Of a stretch of 14,572 nucleotides of DNA, positions 1 through 6,671 are shown one piece after another. Below the pieces are notes generated by a model. The model did not search any database. It saw nothing but the letters and a program-made list of their open reading frames with translations, and was not told the DNA's origin. The DNA comes from Xanthobacteraceae bacterium. Its GTDB lineage: Bacteria > Pseudomonadota > Alphaproteobacteria > Rhizobiales > Xanthobacteraceae. The stretch lies in contig JASHRR010001236.1 of assembly GCA_030037185.1 (NCBI GenBank), positions 1 through 14,572 of the forward strand, read 5' to 3'. A program made the position numbers and the translations under genes. Each line of letters opens with the position of its first letter. Positions within the stretch are counted from its first letter, which is position 1.

Positions 1-255
1 ACCAATCGCCCGTTGCCCATTATGAGACCAATAAGGGGCGCCGTGCCGCAATCTGGCTACGTTTAAGTGGAGATTAAGGTTTTAGGAAATCAATTCCGGC
101 CAAAAATGAAATACCTTGGACTTTATGAGGCAAAAGCGGTTCAGTGCCGCAAGGCTTGGCCCGGCGCCGCAATCTGGACAGGCTTTCGCGCGGGTCACGG
201 AGCTCGTCTAATTTTCCATCGGCGGAAAAGCAGCATGACTTCCGATTGTAATTAA
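1..255. other. Gene-free stretch after the T2SS operon
   Basis: No convincing gene is seen. The only open frame (67-255, plus, GTG start) has no ribosome binding site and no recognisable protein. The stretch is richer in A+T than the genes beside it. It contains a 12-base direct repeat GCCGCAATCTGG at 45-56 and 166-177. A weak hairpin (TTTTCC at 212-217 with GGAAAA at 224-229) lies about 26 bases beyond the gspC/N stop and could mark the end of the operon, but it lacks the GC-rich stem of a normal intrinsic terminator. A perfect 12-base palindrome, GTAATTAATTAC at 248-259, covers the stop codon of the last secretion gene. Confidence 0.5.
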
Positions 256-876
256 TTACCGTGGCCTGCGCTTTCTTGGGGTGCCGGGCGCCGGGGGATT
301 ATTTGGCGCCGGAGCACTCTCGGCTGTTTGATTCTGTGGTTGGTTTTGCGCCTGAGAATGCCGGCCGGCCGGTGGCGCCTGCGCGCCGGCTGGCGGCGCG
401 GCGTTGGCGCTGTTGCCGGTAAACATCATGAACGTGGCGATCCGGCCGTTGAGTGCCAACACCAGCCGCTGCGCCTCAATTTGGGCGACCTTCCAGCCGC
501 CAATGTCATCGCCGATTGCCACCCGCCTGATCTTATCTGCCGGACCGGCGCGGACGACGGCGCGCGCCTCGTCGCCATCCATCACAATGCCGAACAGCGC
601 CACATTGGGGGGCGGAGCCGGCGGAGGGGGGGGCTCCGGCGCGGCTACGACCTGCGGCGGCGGGGGAGGAGGCCGGCGGGTCGGCGAGAACAGCGGACGC
701 TCGCGCGTCGCCGACAAATGGTCGAGCGGCTGCGCGGCTAATGGACTTGGCAGGCTACCCTCCCGGGCTTGCGAGGGAGGGTTGGGAGGGGATTGCGGCG
801 ACGGGTCAGTCGCCATGACGGCTGCCGGCATCATCACCAGCACCGCCGCCACTGACATTGGCCGAAGCGGGGTCAT
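256..876 (-). CDS. gspC: T2SS GspC/GspN-type inner-membrane protein, proline-rich
   Basis: A 206-residue protein, last in the T2SS operon. It starts with a signal or anchor segment (residues 1-22, ending AVMA). A Pro-rich linker follows, then the RPLFSPTRRPP motif at 60-70, which is typical of the C/N-type T2SS component. A poly-proline run (70-90) comes next, then a small beta-rich HR-like domain (92-150, starting ALFGIVMDGDEARAVV). In GspC this domain contacts the secretin GspD in the periplasm. The tail from 155 is Ala/Pro/Gln-rich and ends in RKRRPR. No PDZ domain is present. The ATG overlaps the gspM stop as ATGA, so translation is probably coupled. Residues 30-41 are encoded by a palindromic repeat at 757-790. 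Rhizobial homologues are often named GspN, so the C versus N name is uncertain; membership of the system is not. Confidence 0.8.
   Translation of the reverse strand: MTPLRPMSVAAVLVMMPAAVMATDPSPQSPPNPPSQAREGSLPSPLAAQPLDHLSATRERPLFSPTRRPPPPPPQVVAAPEPPPPPAPPPNVALFGIVMDGDEARAVVRAGPADKIRRVAIGDDIGGWKVAQIEAQRLVLALNGRIATFMMFTGNSANAAPPAGAQAPPAGRHSQAQNQPQNQTAESAPAPNNPPAPGTPRKRRPR
757..790. repeat. Palindromic repeat embedded in gspC/N
   Basis: ACCCTCCC at 757-764 pairs with GGGAGGGT at 775-782 around a ten-base loop, followed by a G-rich tail, TTGGGAGGGG, to 790. This has the form of the CCCTCCC / GCTTGCG / GGGAGGG palindromes commonly dispersed between genes in Rhizobiales. Here it lies inside the coding frame and is translated as SPPNPPSQAREGSL in the linker between the signal segment and the RPLFSP motif. 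The link to a dispersed family is from memory, not from a search. Confidence 0.6.
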
Positions 877-1424
877 GCCGTTCCTCTCCGCCGGATCGCG
901 CGCAATCCGAGGGTGACGCGCAACAACGGATCCTCTGCGGCCTGCTGCGAGGCCCCGCCGGCAAGCTGGATTGCAAGCTGGTCAACCAACACATAGGGCG
1001 TCCCGCTTTCGAGCTGGTAAAGGAACGCCTGCACGGCTGACAAACTCATTTCCAGCATCGCCTGCAGCCGGATCGAGTCCGGCGGGTCCGCGCTCTTGGC
1101 CGGCTCGATGCCGGACGAGACGAGCACCGCATGGTGAGTCTCGGCCATTTGCGCGAGATGGGCCTGCAGCTGCGCGACGGCGAGACCCTGGGTCGGCGCG
1201 TCGAGAAACGCCGCGGCCGGCGCAGCTGCGCCCGACTGCGCGCGGGCCTGGCGGCGGGCCTTGGCGCGCGCTTCAAGGCGGGAAAGCAGCTCGTGCTGCT
1301 CGGCGAGCTCTTGCGCCGCGTTGGCCCTCATTTGCAGAGAAAATCCCGTTACAGCGCAGCAAACGAGGAGCAGTGCGGCGAGCGCGCCGATCGCAAGCAT
1401 CTGTTCGCGATCGAGCTTGATCAC
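873..1424 (-). CDS. gspM: T2SS protein GspM
   Basis: A 183-residue bitopic inner-membrane protein that partners GspL in the T2SS assembly platform. A short cytoplasmic start (MIKLDREQ) is followed by one membrane segment (about 9-31). A charged, Ala-rich coiled coil spans about 34-62. The periplasmic domain from 70 (FLDAPTQGLAVAQLQ onward) has the look of the T2SSM_b family, with the usual length. The start is GTG at 1424, giving a GTGA overlap with the gspL stop. GGAGG seven bases upstream supports it strongly. The stop overlaps the ATG of the next gene. Length and position between gspL and the C/N gene fit the family. Confidence 0.87.
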   Translation of the reverse strand: MIKLDREQMLAIGALAALLLVCCAVTGFSLQMRANAAQELAEQHELLSRLEARAKARRQARAQSGAAAPAAAFLDAPTQGLAVAQLQAHLAQMAETHHAVLVSSGIEPAKSADPPDSIRLQAMLEMSLSAVQAFLYQLESGTPYVLVDQLAIQLAGGASQQAAEDPLLRVTLGLRAIRRRGTA

Positions 1425-2773
1425 GGATCGTCCTCCGCAATCTTGAAATGAGGCTCAACATGCGCTTCGATATTGAATCTGAAAAGCGCGTCCTTCGGCC
1501 CGCGCGTCGTCGGCGCGAAGAAATGCACGTCGGTCAAATGCCCGGAGTGTTCGAGCGGCGCGATCAGTGACGGCGCGTCGTTGGCCAGTCCGATCATGCG
1601 CAGCGTGGCGTTTTCGAGTTGCAACTCCGTCAAGTAGGCCCCGTCGGGAAGCGCTCGCGATAGCGCTTCGAGCACGATCGCGGCGGTTGGCGCGGTCTCC
1701 TTCGCATACCAGGCACGCTCGCTCGGGCTGAGGGAGGCAAGCGACTGCCCGGTGGGGCCCTGAATCTGGCGCTGCAGCGTCTTGACGCGAGCCTCGACCT
1801 CCTCGCTCTCTCCGCCAAGTGACGCCGCGGAGCTTATCGCCCACAAGCTCACGGCAAGGCTCGCCGCGACTGCAGCGGCAATGCCCGCGCCGACGCGCCG
1901 AACCGTGCGGGCGAGCTGTTCAGGCGAGACGTCGGCAAGCCGCGACCATAAAGTAATCGACCTTGCCGCCATCCGAGCCTCACCCGCCGGCAGACCTGGC
2001 GATTGCTTTTGGCTCCGCCCGTTACCTGCGTGCGGGGAGAGGTCGGCCCGCTCCCGGCCCTCCTCGGGTTGCGGTGGAGGGGCGGGGCCTCTTTGCAGAC
2101 TCTGCAACGCAAGCTGGAGCTTGCGGAAGGCTCCCTCTCCCCACCGGCGGAGAGCCGGAGCGGCGGGGGCGCGCGACGCGCGATGACCCTGCCCGTAAGG
2201 GGCCCGATCTGCCGAGGACGGGGCCACGATGCGGTCAACACGCAGGCCGGCTGCGGCAAGCTCGTCGCGGGCTCTATCGATGACGGTGCGCAAAGCGATC
2301 AAAACCCGCACATCGAGGGTCGCCGCATCCTCCGCATCGATCTGGGCATCGAAACCGTAGACCACCTGATCGGCGTACCAAGGAGAAAGACGCTCGAGCT
2401 GATTGCGGACGATCCCCGGCAGGAACTCGCGCGCTTGCGCCGGAACGGCGATTCGCCGCACCACCACCAGATCGGCGGGCAGCTCAAACACGATCAGGGC
2501 GGTGCGGGCCGCGCGCGTCACCTCGGCCGGTATCGGCACGCCCGCGGTGAGGACGGCGAGATTCTCTTGCGGCTCATTCGGCTCATCATGTCCGACACCG
2601 TTGCCGCGGTTCGGCCGCAATCTGCGCACGATGAAGCGCCCGTTCTCGCACGCGACCGTCAGCGTCTGCCGCGCGCGCAAAGCCTCGCGCCAGGCGAAAT
2701 ACGCGGCGGTGATAACCTCGATCCAGCGGCGCAGGACCGTGCCGATCTCAATAGGCGCCATCGCGAGCCGCAA
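1421..2773 (-). CDS. gspL: T2SS protein GspL
   Basis: A 450-residue inner-membrane protein that links the ATPase GspE to the GspM/pseudopilin side. The cytoplasmic part (about 1-185) has an actin-like/PilM-like look: FELPADLVVVRRIAVP, then QLERLSPWYADQVVYGF. One membrane segment lies at about 294-316, followed by a short coiled coil (322-338) and a periplasmic ferredoxin-like PilN-type domain (370-445). The preferred start is TTG at 2773, because AGAGGAG sits about four bases before it. The ATG at 2761 would leave 16 bases to that site. Residues about 187-263 form an Arg/Pro/Gln-rich insert encoded by a palindrome mosaic and look unlike a folded GspL segment. The gene begins nine bases after the gspK stop, and its own stop overlaps the gspM start. 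Confidence 0.87.
   Translation of the reverse strand: MRLAMAPIEIGTVLRRWIEVITAAYFAWREALRARQTLTVACENGRFIVRRLRPNRGNGVGHDEPNEPQENLAVLTAGVPIPAEVTRAARTALIVFELPADLVVVRRIAVPAQAREFLPGIVRNQLERLSPWYADQVVYGFDAQIDAEDAATLDVRVLIALRTVIDRARDELAAAGLRVDRIVAPSSADRAPYGQGHRASRAPAAPALRRWGEGAFRKLQLALQSLQRGPAPPPQPEEGRERADLSPHAGNGRSQKQSPGLPAGEARMAARSITLWSRLADVSPEQLARTVRRVGAGIAAAVAASLAVSLWAISSAASLGGESEEVEARVKTLQRQIQGPTGQSLASLSPSERAWYAKETAPTAAIVLEALSRALPDGAYLTELQLENATLRMIGLANDAPSLIAPLEHSGHLTDVHFFAPTTRGPKDALFRFNIEAHVEPHFKIAEDDP
2020..2185. repeat. Palindromic mosaic element inside gspL
   Basis: A dense set of inverted repeats lies within the coding frame. Outer 9-base arms are GGGGAGAGG (2034-2042) and CCTCTCCCC (2134-2142). 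Between them are CCCTCC/GGAGGG (2058-2063 with 2076-2081), the perfect 15-base TTGCAGA-C-TCTGCAA (2093-2107) and the directly abutting CGCAAGCT-GG-AGCTTGCG (2108-2125). A further CGCGCG-A-CGCGCG follows at 2170-2182. This arrangement resembles the composite intergenic mosaic elements of Rhizobiales. Translation gives the low-complexity linker of GspL with no stop. Outer limits are approximate, and no target-site duplication was found. Confidence 0.65.
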
Positions 2774-2782
2774 AACGCTCCT

Positions 2783-3787
2783 CTAAACGGGTGGCAAGGG
2801 CTTCCACACAAGAACCCTGTAAGGCTGGCTATCTTGAGGCAGCAGTACGATTATGGCGTGGGCGAGCGCCGCATAGCCATCCGGCAGTGCTGCCGCGAGC
2901 TCGACCGCAACGACCCGTTGCGGCTTGGCGGCGAGGTATGATTGTCCGGACCCGAACATGGCCACCAGGCGGTCGGCGTCGGTCGGGGTGCTGCGGCGTT
3001 GAGCGAGAAAGGCTTGAAGCTGCACGCGGGTGACGCCCGGCAAGGCGGCAATCACGCCCGCAGAAGCCGTCAGCGGGTTGACCGTTTCGGAGCCGTACAC
3101 AGTCGCGAGCGGCGCCATCGCGGCAAGCCATTGCGGTGCCATACCGGGCACCTGGGCGAGGTCGCGCAGGTCGGTAAAGGGGTGCTGTTCATCCGGTTTC
3201 TTTGCTGATCCGTTAGGCGGACCGGTCGCGGTGTTTGTTGGCCCGCTGCCGTTCGGCAGACCGGCCCCGGTGTTTGTTGGCCCGCCACCGTTCGGCGGAC
3301 CGGCTCCGGCGTTTGTTGGCCCGCCACCGTTCGGCGGACCGCCCCCGGCGTTCGCCGGCGGATTGTTGAGCCGGCGACGCCATTCGTCGATTCTCCGGGC
3401 AACCGCATCCGCGTTCTCTTGCGAGGCGCCAACGACACGCAGGAGGGAGGCGAGGACCGCGGTCGGCGCCTTGCCAACGTCGATGCGCCCGCCTTCGTCG
3501 CTGAAATGAGCGCGCACCACACCGGTCGACAGATCGATGGTGACCTCCCTTTCGGTGAGTGGCTTGTCGCCCAAGCTTATGACGTTGCCGGCAGCCACTT
3601 CGAGTCCTGCGGTGAGCAGCCCATCGCCTTGCACGCGGTCCCGCCCCACGCTGGCAACGCCGGCGAATCCGCGAAAGGTCACGGCCGCCGCCATGGCGAG
3701 CGCGGACAACAGCGCGATCGTCCACAGGACCGTCAGCAAGATCATGCCGCGGCGGGGGTGAGCAAGCTGTTTGCGCATTCGGATCAT
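2783..3787 (-). CDS. gspK: T2SS minor pseudopilin GspK
   Basis: A 334-residue large minor pseudopilin that caps the T2SS pseudopilus tip. The prepilin leader MIRMRKQLAHPRRG ends at G14, with cleavage before M15, followed by the hydrophobic helix MILLTVLWTIALLSALAMA. Position +5 is Thr rather than Glu, as expected for GspK, which characteristically lacks Glu5. The helical lobes carry the usual segments DEGGRIDVGKA, ADAVARRIDEWRR and FTDLRDLAQVPGM. The chosen ATG at 3787 overlaps the gspJ stop as ATGA; the open frame extends to 3820 but would add an unnatural leader. Residues 146-197 are a Gly/Asn/Pro repeat (four units of 13 residues) placed between two helical-domain motifs, an insertion not needed by the family. 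Confidence 0.9.
   Translation of the reverse strand: MIRMRKQLAHPRRGMILLTVLWTIALLSALAMAAAVTFRGFAGVASVGRDRVQGDGLLTAGLEVAAGNVISLGDKPLTEREVTIDLSTGVVRAHFSDEGGRIDVGKAPTAVLASLLRVVGASQENADAVARRIDEWRRRLNNPPANAGGGPPNGGGPTNAGAGPPNGGGPTNTGAGLPNGSGPTNTATGPPNGSAKKPDEQHPFTDLRDLAQVPGMAPQWLAAMAPLATVYGSETVNPLTASAGVIAALPGVTRVQLQAFLAQRRSTPTDADRLVAMFGSGQSYLAAKPQRVVAVELAAALPDGYAALAHAIIVLLPQDSQPYRVLVWKPLPPV
3197..3352 (-). repeat. 39-base tandem repeat in gspK
   Basis: Four consecutive 39-base units begin (reading minus) at 3352, 3313, 3274 and 3235. The unit encodes 13 residues of the form NTGAGPPNGGGPT. The first two units differ at only a few positions; the last is degenerate towards its end (NTATGPPNGSAKK). 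The unit length is a multiple of three, so copy-number changes would keep the reading frame. Confidence 0.9.
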
Positions 3788-4500
3788 TGACCTGTGGCCG
3801 TCCACACCGGCGATAGGCAACCGACCCCGGCGGTTGGCGTCCCGCAGCCCGGCGGGGCATTGGCGCGCACCATGAAGTCAGCTTCCCCCAGCAGATCTGA
3901 ATCGCGCGCGCGATCAGTCAAAATCAATCGGACGAAGCGCGGCAGCGCCGCTTGGCCGATCCAGTTGTCGCTCCACACAAGCCCGCCCGATGGCGCGATG
4001 CTCCCGAATGCGAATGCCATGTCCACCGCGCCCTCGAGCAGGATCACCGCATCTTGCGGCGACACCTCCTCACGGCGCATGCGCGGTCCCCGCCACGCCG
4101 CCCGCCGGCGCACGAGGCGTGTCAGGTCGCCTGCGGGCTCGATCGTCAAAGTGACGACTTCCTGGCCTTGCGGCCCCGCCATGATGCCGGCATCGCCGAC
4201 GAACGTAACTTTGGCAGGCTTGTCATCCTTCGCCGGCTCGCCGGTGAAGGCGACCGAGGGTTGGCCTTCGACAGTCCACGCGACATAGCGGGCCGAGTTG
4301 AAGTCCTGAGCCAGGCGCTCGACCGCAAGCATGAGGCGCTCCCCGTCTTGCGCGCCGCGCGTTCCCCGATCGAAGTGCCGCGCGACGTCGTGAATGAGCG
4401 CGGCCGTAGCGAGGATAACCACCGAGCCCACCGCAAGCGCGGCGAGCGCTTCGATCAATGTGAAGCCGGCGCATCCGTTGCTCCTCGGCACACGCTTCAT
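3784..4500 (-). CDS. gspJ: T2SS minor pseudopilin GspJ
   Basis: A 238-residue minor pseudopilin of the T2SS tip complex (H-I-J-K). The leader MKRVPRSNGCAG ends in Gly12, with cleavage before FTLIEALAALAVG; Glu17 is the conserved +5 residue. The rest matches GspJ: an Arg/Asp-rich stretch (RLMLAVERLAQDFNSARYVAW), a Val/Thr-rich beta domain and an LIL..RARDSD..GEADFMVR end. The ATG at 4500 lies five bases after the gspI stop, with GGAG eight bases upstream. A GTG at 4509 overlapping the gspI stop is a less likely start. The longer open frame to 4596 reads through gspI and is rejected because the leader would be over 40 residues. The stop overlaps the gspK ATG. Confidence 0.9.
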   Translation of the reverse strand: MKRVPRSNGCAGFTLIEALAALAVGSVVILATAALIHDVARHFDRGTRGAQDGERLMLAVERLAQDFNSARYVAWTVEGQPSVAFTGEPAKDDKPAKVTFVGDAGIMAGPQGQEVVTLTIEPAGDLTRLVRRRAAWRGPRMRREEVSPQDAVILLEGAVDMAFAFGSIAPSGGLVWSDNWIGQAALPRFVRLILTDRARDSDLLGEADFMVRANAPPGCGTPTAGVGCLSPVWTATGQ

Positions 4501-4505
4501 GCTTG

Positions 4506-4946
4506 TCACTCCGATTTTGCGAGCCGCACCGTCTCGGCCGAGACGACCTGCCCGCCGCCCGTCGCGACGCTTGTTTTCACCCGGAACGCCGTCCACGGCG
4601 CTGCGGGCGACGGCGTGGCGCCGGGCGTCAGCGGTTGCGTGTCAATGCGCCAACGCAGTCCCGCCGTTTCGCCCTTGCGCGAGATATTGGCCAGCTGAGC
4701 GCGATCGAACGGCGCGTCGATCAGGGAGCGCAGCAGCGCCTGCCCTGCGACGCGGCCTTCGGCATTGACCATGATCTGGCGCGCGTGGAACATGTAGGGA
4801 GTGAGCACTTCGACAAACGCCAGCACCAGCGCCAAGGCAACGAGTGCCTCGAACAACGTGAACCCGGCGCAACTGTTGCCGGGGTCAGCGGGCTTCGACG
4901 GCGACGCCGCCGGTGTACCAATTGACGCGAATTTCATATTCTGCAT
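4506..4946 (-). CDS. gspI: T2SS minor pseudopilin GspI
   Basis: A minor pseudopilin of 146 residues from the first ATG. The prepilin motif is AG/FTLFEALVALALVLAFVEV, with cleavage after G28 and Glu33 at +5. The following ARQIMVNAEGRVAGQALLRSLI and the beta-rich C-terminal half fit GspI. Starts are limited: no ATG, GTG or TTG in this frame lies near the gspH stop. Translation must therefore begin inside gspH, at 4946 or at 4937 (GGGGA nine bases upstream), giving an unusually long leader of 25-28 residues and an overlap of 53-62 bases with gspH. Four or five bases separate its stop from gspJ. Confidence 0.85.
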   Translation of the reverse strand: MQNMKFASIGTPAASPSKPADPGNSCAGFTLFEALVALALVLAFVEVLTPYMFHARQIMVNAEGRVAGQALLRSLIDAPFDRAQLANISRKGETAGLRWRIDTQPLTPGATPSPAAPWTAFRVKTSVATGGGQVVSAETVRLAKSE

Positions 4947-5328
4947 CCCCGCGAGAAAGCCTCAGCACCGTTCCGGTAGACGCTCCATCGGGGTGAAAGC
5001 GCACCACCGTCTGCCGCCCGGCCAATTGCTCGTCCACCCCGAGAACGTTGACGACGACATCGCGCGGGATCGCGACGACACCGCCACCATCACCAACCAG
5101 CGCGCGGCGATCTCCGTCGAGAGCGACCACGCGGTTGCGGCCGGTCAGAACTGCGCCGAGGCGCTCGCGCCGAAACAGTGCTGCCGTCTCGAGCGTCATC
5201 GCCTTGAGCTGCGCGCGGCCGGTTCCTGGCATCATCGCGACCGCAAGGCCGGTCAGGAGGGCGATGATCACCATCACCGCCACCACCTCAATGAGCGAGA
5301 AGCCGGCCTCTCGGTCAGTGTTGTGCAT
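4885..5328 (-). CDS. gspH: T2SS minor pseudopilin GspH
   Basis: A 147-residue minor pseudopilin. The leader MHNTDREAG is followed by FSLIEVVAVMVIIALLTGLAVAM, with cleavage after G9 and Glu14 at +5. The body (LKAMTLETAALFRRERLGAVLTGRNRVVALD, then a run of short beta strands) fits the GspH/FimT fold rather than GspG, because it lacks the C-terminal calcium-binding end of the major pseudopilin. No strong ribosome binding site is visible before 5328. The gene follows gspF after a 131-base gap, the largest in the operon, where gspG is normally found. Its end overlaps gspI. Confidence 0.87.
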   Translation of the reverse strand: MHNTDREAGFSLIEVVAVMVIIALLTGLAVAMMPGTGRAQLKAMTLETAALFRRERLGAVLTGRNRVVALDGDRRALVGDGGGVVAIPRDVVVNVLGVDEQLAGRQTVVRFHPDGASTGTVLRLSRGDAEYEIRVNWYTGGVAVEAR

Positions 5329-5459
5329 GCGATTGCGTTGCGGTCATGGGGAACCCTTCGTTCGCAGCCCCTCGCAAGGCGCGCAACAAAGACGTGGATG
5401 GCGGCGCTGCGCGCAGTTCCCGCCGGCACGCGCTCGCGCAATGCGATGTTGTGGTCGCG
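5329..5459 (-). other. Gap between gspF and gspH (expected gspG position)
   Basis: This 131-base spacer is the only sizeable gap in the operon. Reading it in the minus direction in the frame that starts at 5459 gives an Arg/Ala-rich string with no prepilin leader and no GspG-like C-terminal end. A ten-codon open frame starting at the ATG at 5347 runs into gspH and looks accidental. No promoter-like sequence or hairpin stands out. Confidence 0.55.
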
Positions 5460-6662
5460 TCATGTTGCCAGCTCGGTGATGCTGAGAAGCCCGGTCATGA
5501 TCGACACGATCAGGGCGCCGACGACAATGCTGACGATGATGATCGCTATCGGACCGATGGCGCCCATCAGGCGATCGAGACCAACGCCGAATTTATGCTC
5601 GTAGAACTCCGCCGCATGGCGCGCGATCAACGCCAGATCTCCCATCTCGTCACCGACGCGCAGCATGCGCACGGCGAGCGGCGGCAGCAGCTCCGTTTCG
5701 GCAAGCGCATCGGCGAAACGGCGCCCGTTGCGCACATGTTCATACACCCGCTCTGCGGCTGCGGCATAGCGCGGTTCGACGACGATGTTGCGAAGAATTT
5801 TCAGCGCCGTCGGCAGCGCCACGCCATTCTCGATCAAAAGGCCGAGCGTGCCGATGATGCGCGCGGTGCGCCGGTCGCCCTGCAGGCCCGCGATTCCCGG
5901 GACCGACACAAAAGCCGCAACGGCCGTGGCCTTCGCCCATGGCTGGCTCAACAGCAGCCACAGAGCAAGGATGGCAGCGACAGATGTCCCCAGAAATAGA
6001 TCGAGATTGCCGTGCAGCCAGGCGGAGGCCGCAACCACCGTGGCGGCTCCCGCGTTAAGGCGACCGCCGAGGTCCTTAAACACGGGTTCAAACTGGGGCA
6101 CAACATAGATGAGGAAGAACATCAAAACCACGAGTGCCGAGCCGATGAGAAACACCGGATAGCGGATCGCGGCGCTGATCCGTTCAGCCAGCAACTGCCG
6201 CCGCGCGCGATCTTCGACGATCGCCCGCAACACCACATCAAGCTTTCCGGATGCCTCGCCGGCGCGGACCATGGCAACGTGGGCCGGCTCGATGATGGTC
6301 GGATAGCGTTCCAGCGCATCCGCAAAGCTGTCGCCGGCCGAAATTGCGGAGCGTATGGCGCCGACCAACCAGGCCAAAGCCTTGTTGGCGTCCTCGCCGA
6401 GCGTTTGCAGTGCGACCTCGAGGGTGAGGCCGGCGCCGGTGAGAAGGGCCAGTTGCCGCAGGAAGATCGTCACTTCGCGAGGTCGTGGCGTTTTGCCGGA
6501 ACGCGGGCCGCTGCGCGCCAGCATGCCGGTCGCGGCAACCTCGATCGTCAGATGGCCCAGGTATTCGATGCGCCGGATGACCTCCTCGCGCGAGGGCGCC
6601 TCGACCTCGCCGGCCACCAGCTCTCCTGCGGGCGTCACAGCACGATAGCGGAAATGCGGCAT
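5460..6662 (-). CDS. gspF: T2SS inner-membrane platform protein GspF
   Basis: A 400-residue polytopic protein forming the T2SS platform that the ATPase GspE acts on. It has the usual length and two copies of the T2SF domain. The first copy holds FLRQLALLTGAGLTLEVALQTL and MVRAGEASGKLDVVL (about 66-150). The second holds TLGLLIENGVALPTALKIL and MLRVGDEMGDLALIA (about 271-350). Predicted membrane segments lie at about 168-188 (after RYPVF), 221-239 and 366-390. The N-terminal MPHFRYRAVTPAGELVAGEVEA is typical. The ATG lies nine bases after the gspE stop, with only a weak AGGCGA site, so translation probably relies on coupling. Confidence 0.95.
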   Translation of the reverse strand: MPHFRYRAVTPAGELVAGEVEAPSREEVIRRIEYLGHLTIEVAATGMLARSGPRSGKTPRPREVTIFLRQLALLTGAGLTLEVALQTLGEDANKALAWLVGAIRSAISAGDSFADALERYPTIIEPAHVAMVRAGEASGKLDVVLRAIVEDRARRQLLAERISAAIRYPVFLIGSALVVLMFFLIYVVPQFEPVFKDLGGRLNAGAATVVAASAWLHGNLDLFLGTSVAAILALWLLLSQPWAKATAVAAFVSVPGIAGLQGDRRTARIIGTLGLLIENGVALPTALKILRNIVVEPRYAAAAERVYEHVRNGRRFADALAETELLPPLAVRMLRVGDEMGDLALIARHAAEFYEHKFGVGLDRLMGAIGPIAIIIVSIVVGALIVSIMTGLLSITELAT

Positions 6663-6671
6663 CGCTTTCGC

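Noticed and set aside
67..255. A 62-codon plus-strand open frame downstream of the T2SS operon
   Set aside because: GTG start without a ribosome binding site, no recognisable protein, and it spans one copy of the direct repeat and the weak hairpin.
3197..3352. CRISPR-like array
   Set aside because: The repeats are directly tandem without spacers, are a multiple of three bases long and are translated in frame within gspK.
4885..5328. The GspH gene as the missing major pseudopilin GspG
   Set aside because: It has the general prepilin leader but its body fits GspH: Arg-rich helix (LFRRERLGAVLTGRNRVVAL) and short beta strands, with no GspG-type C-terminal calcium-binding end.
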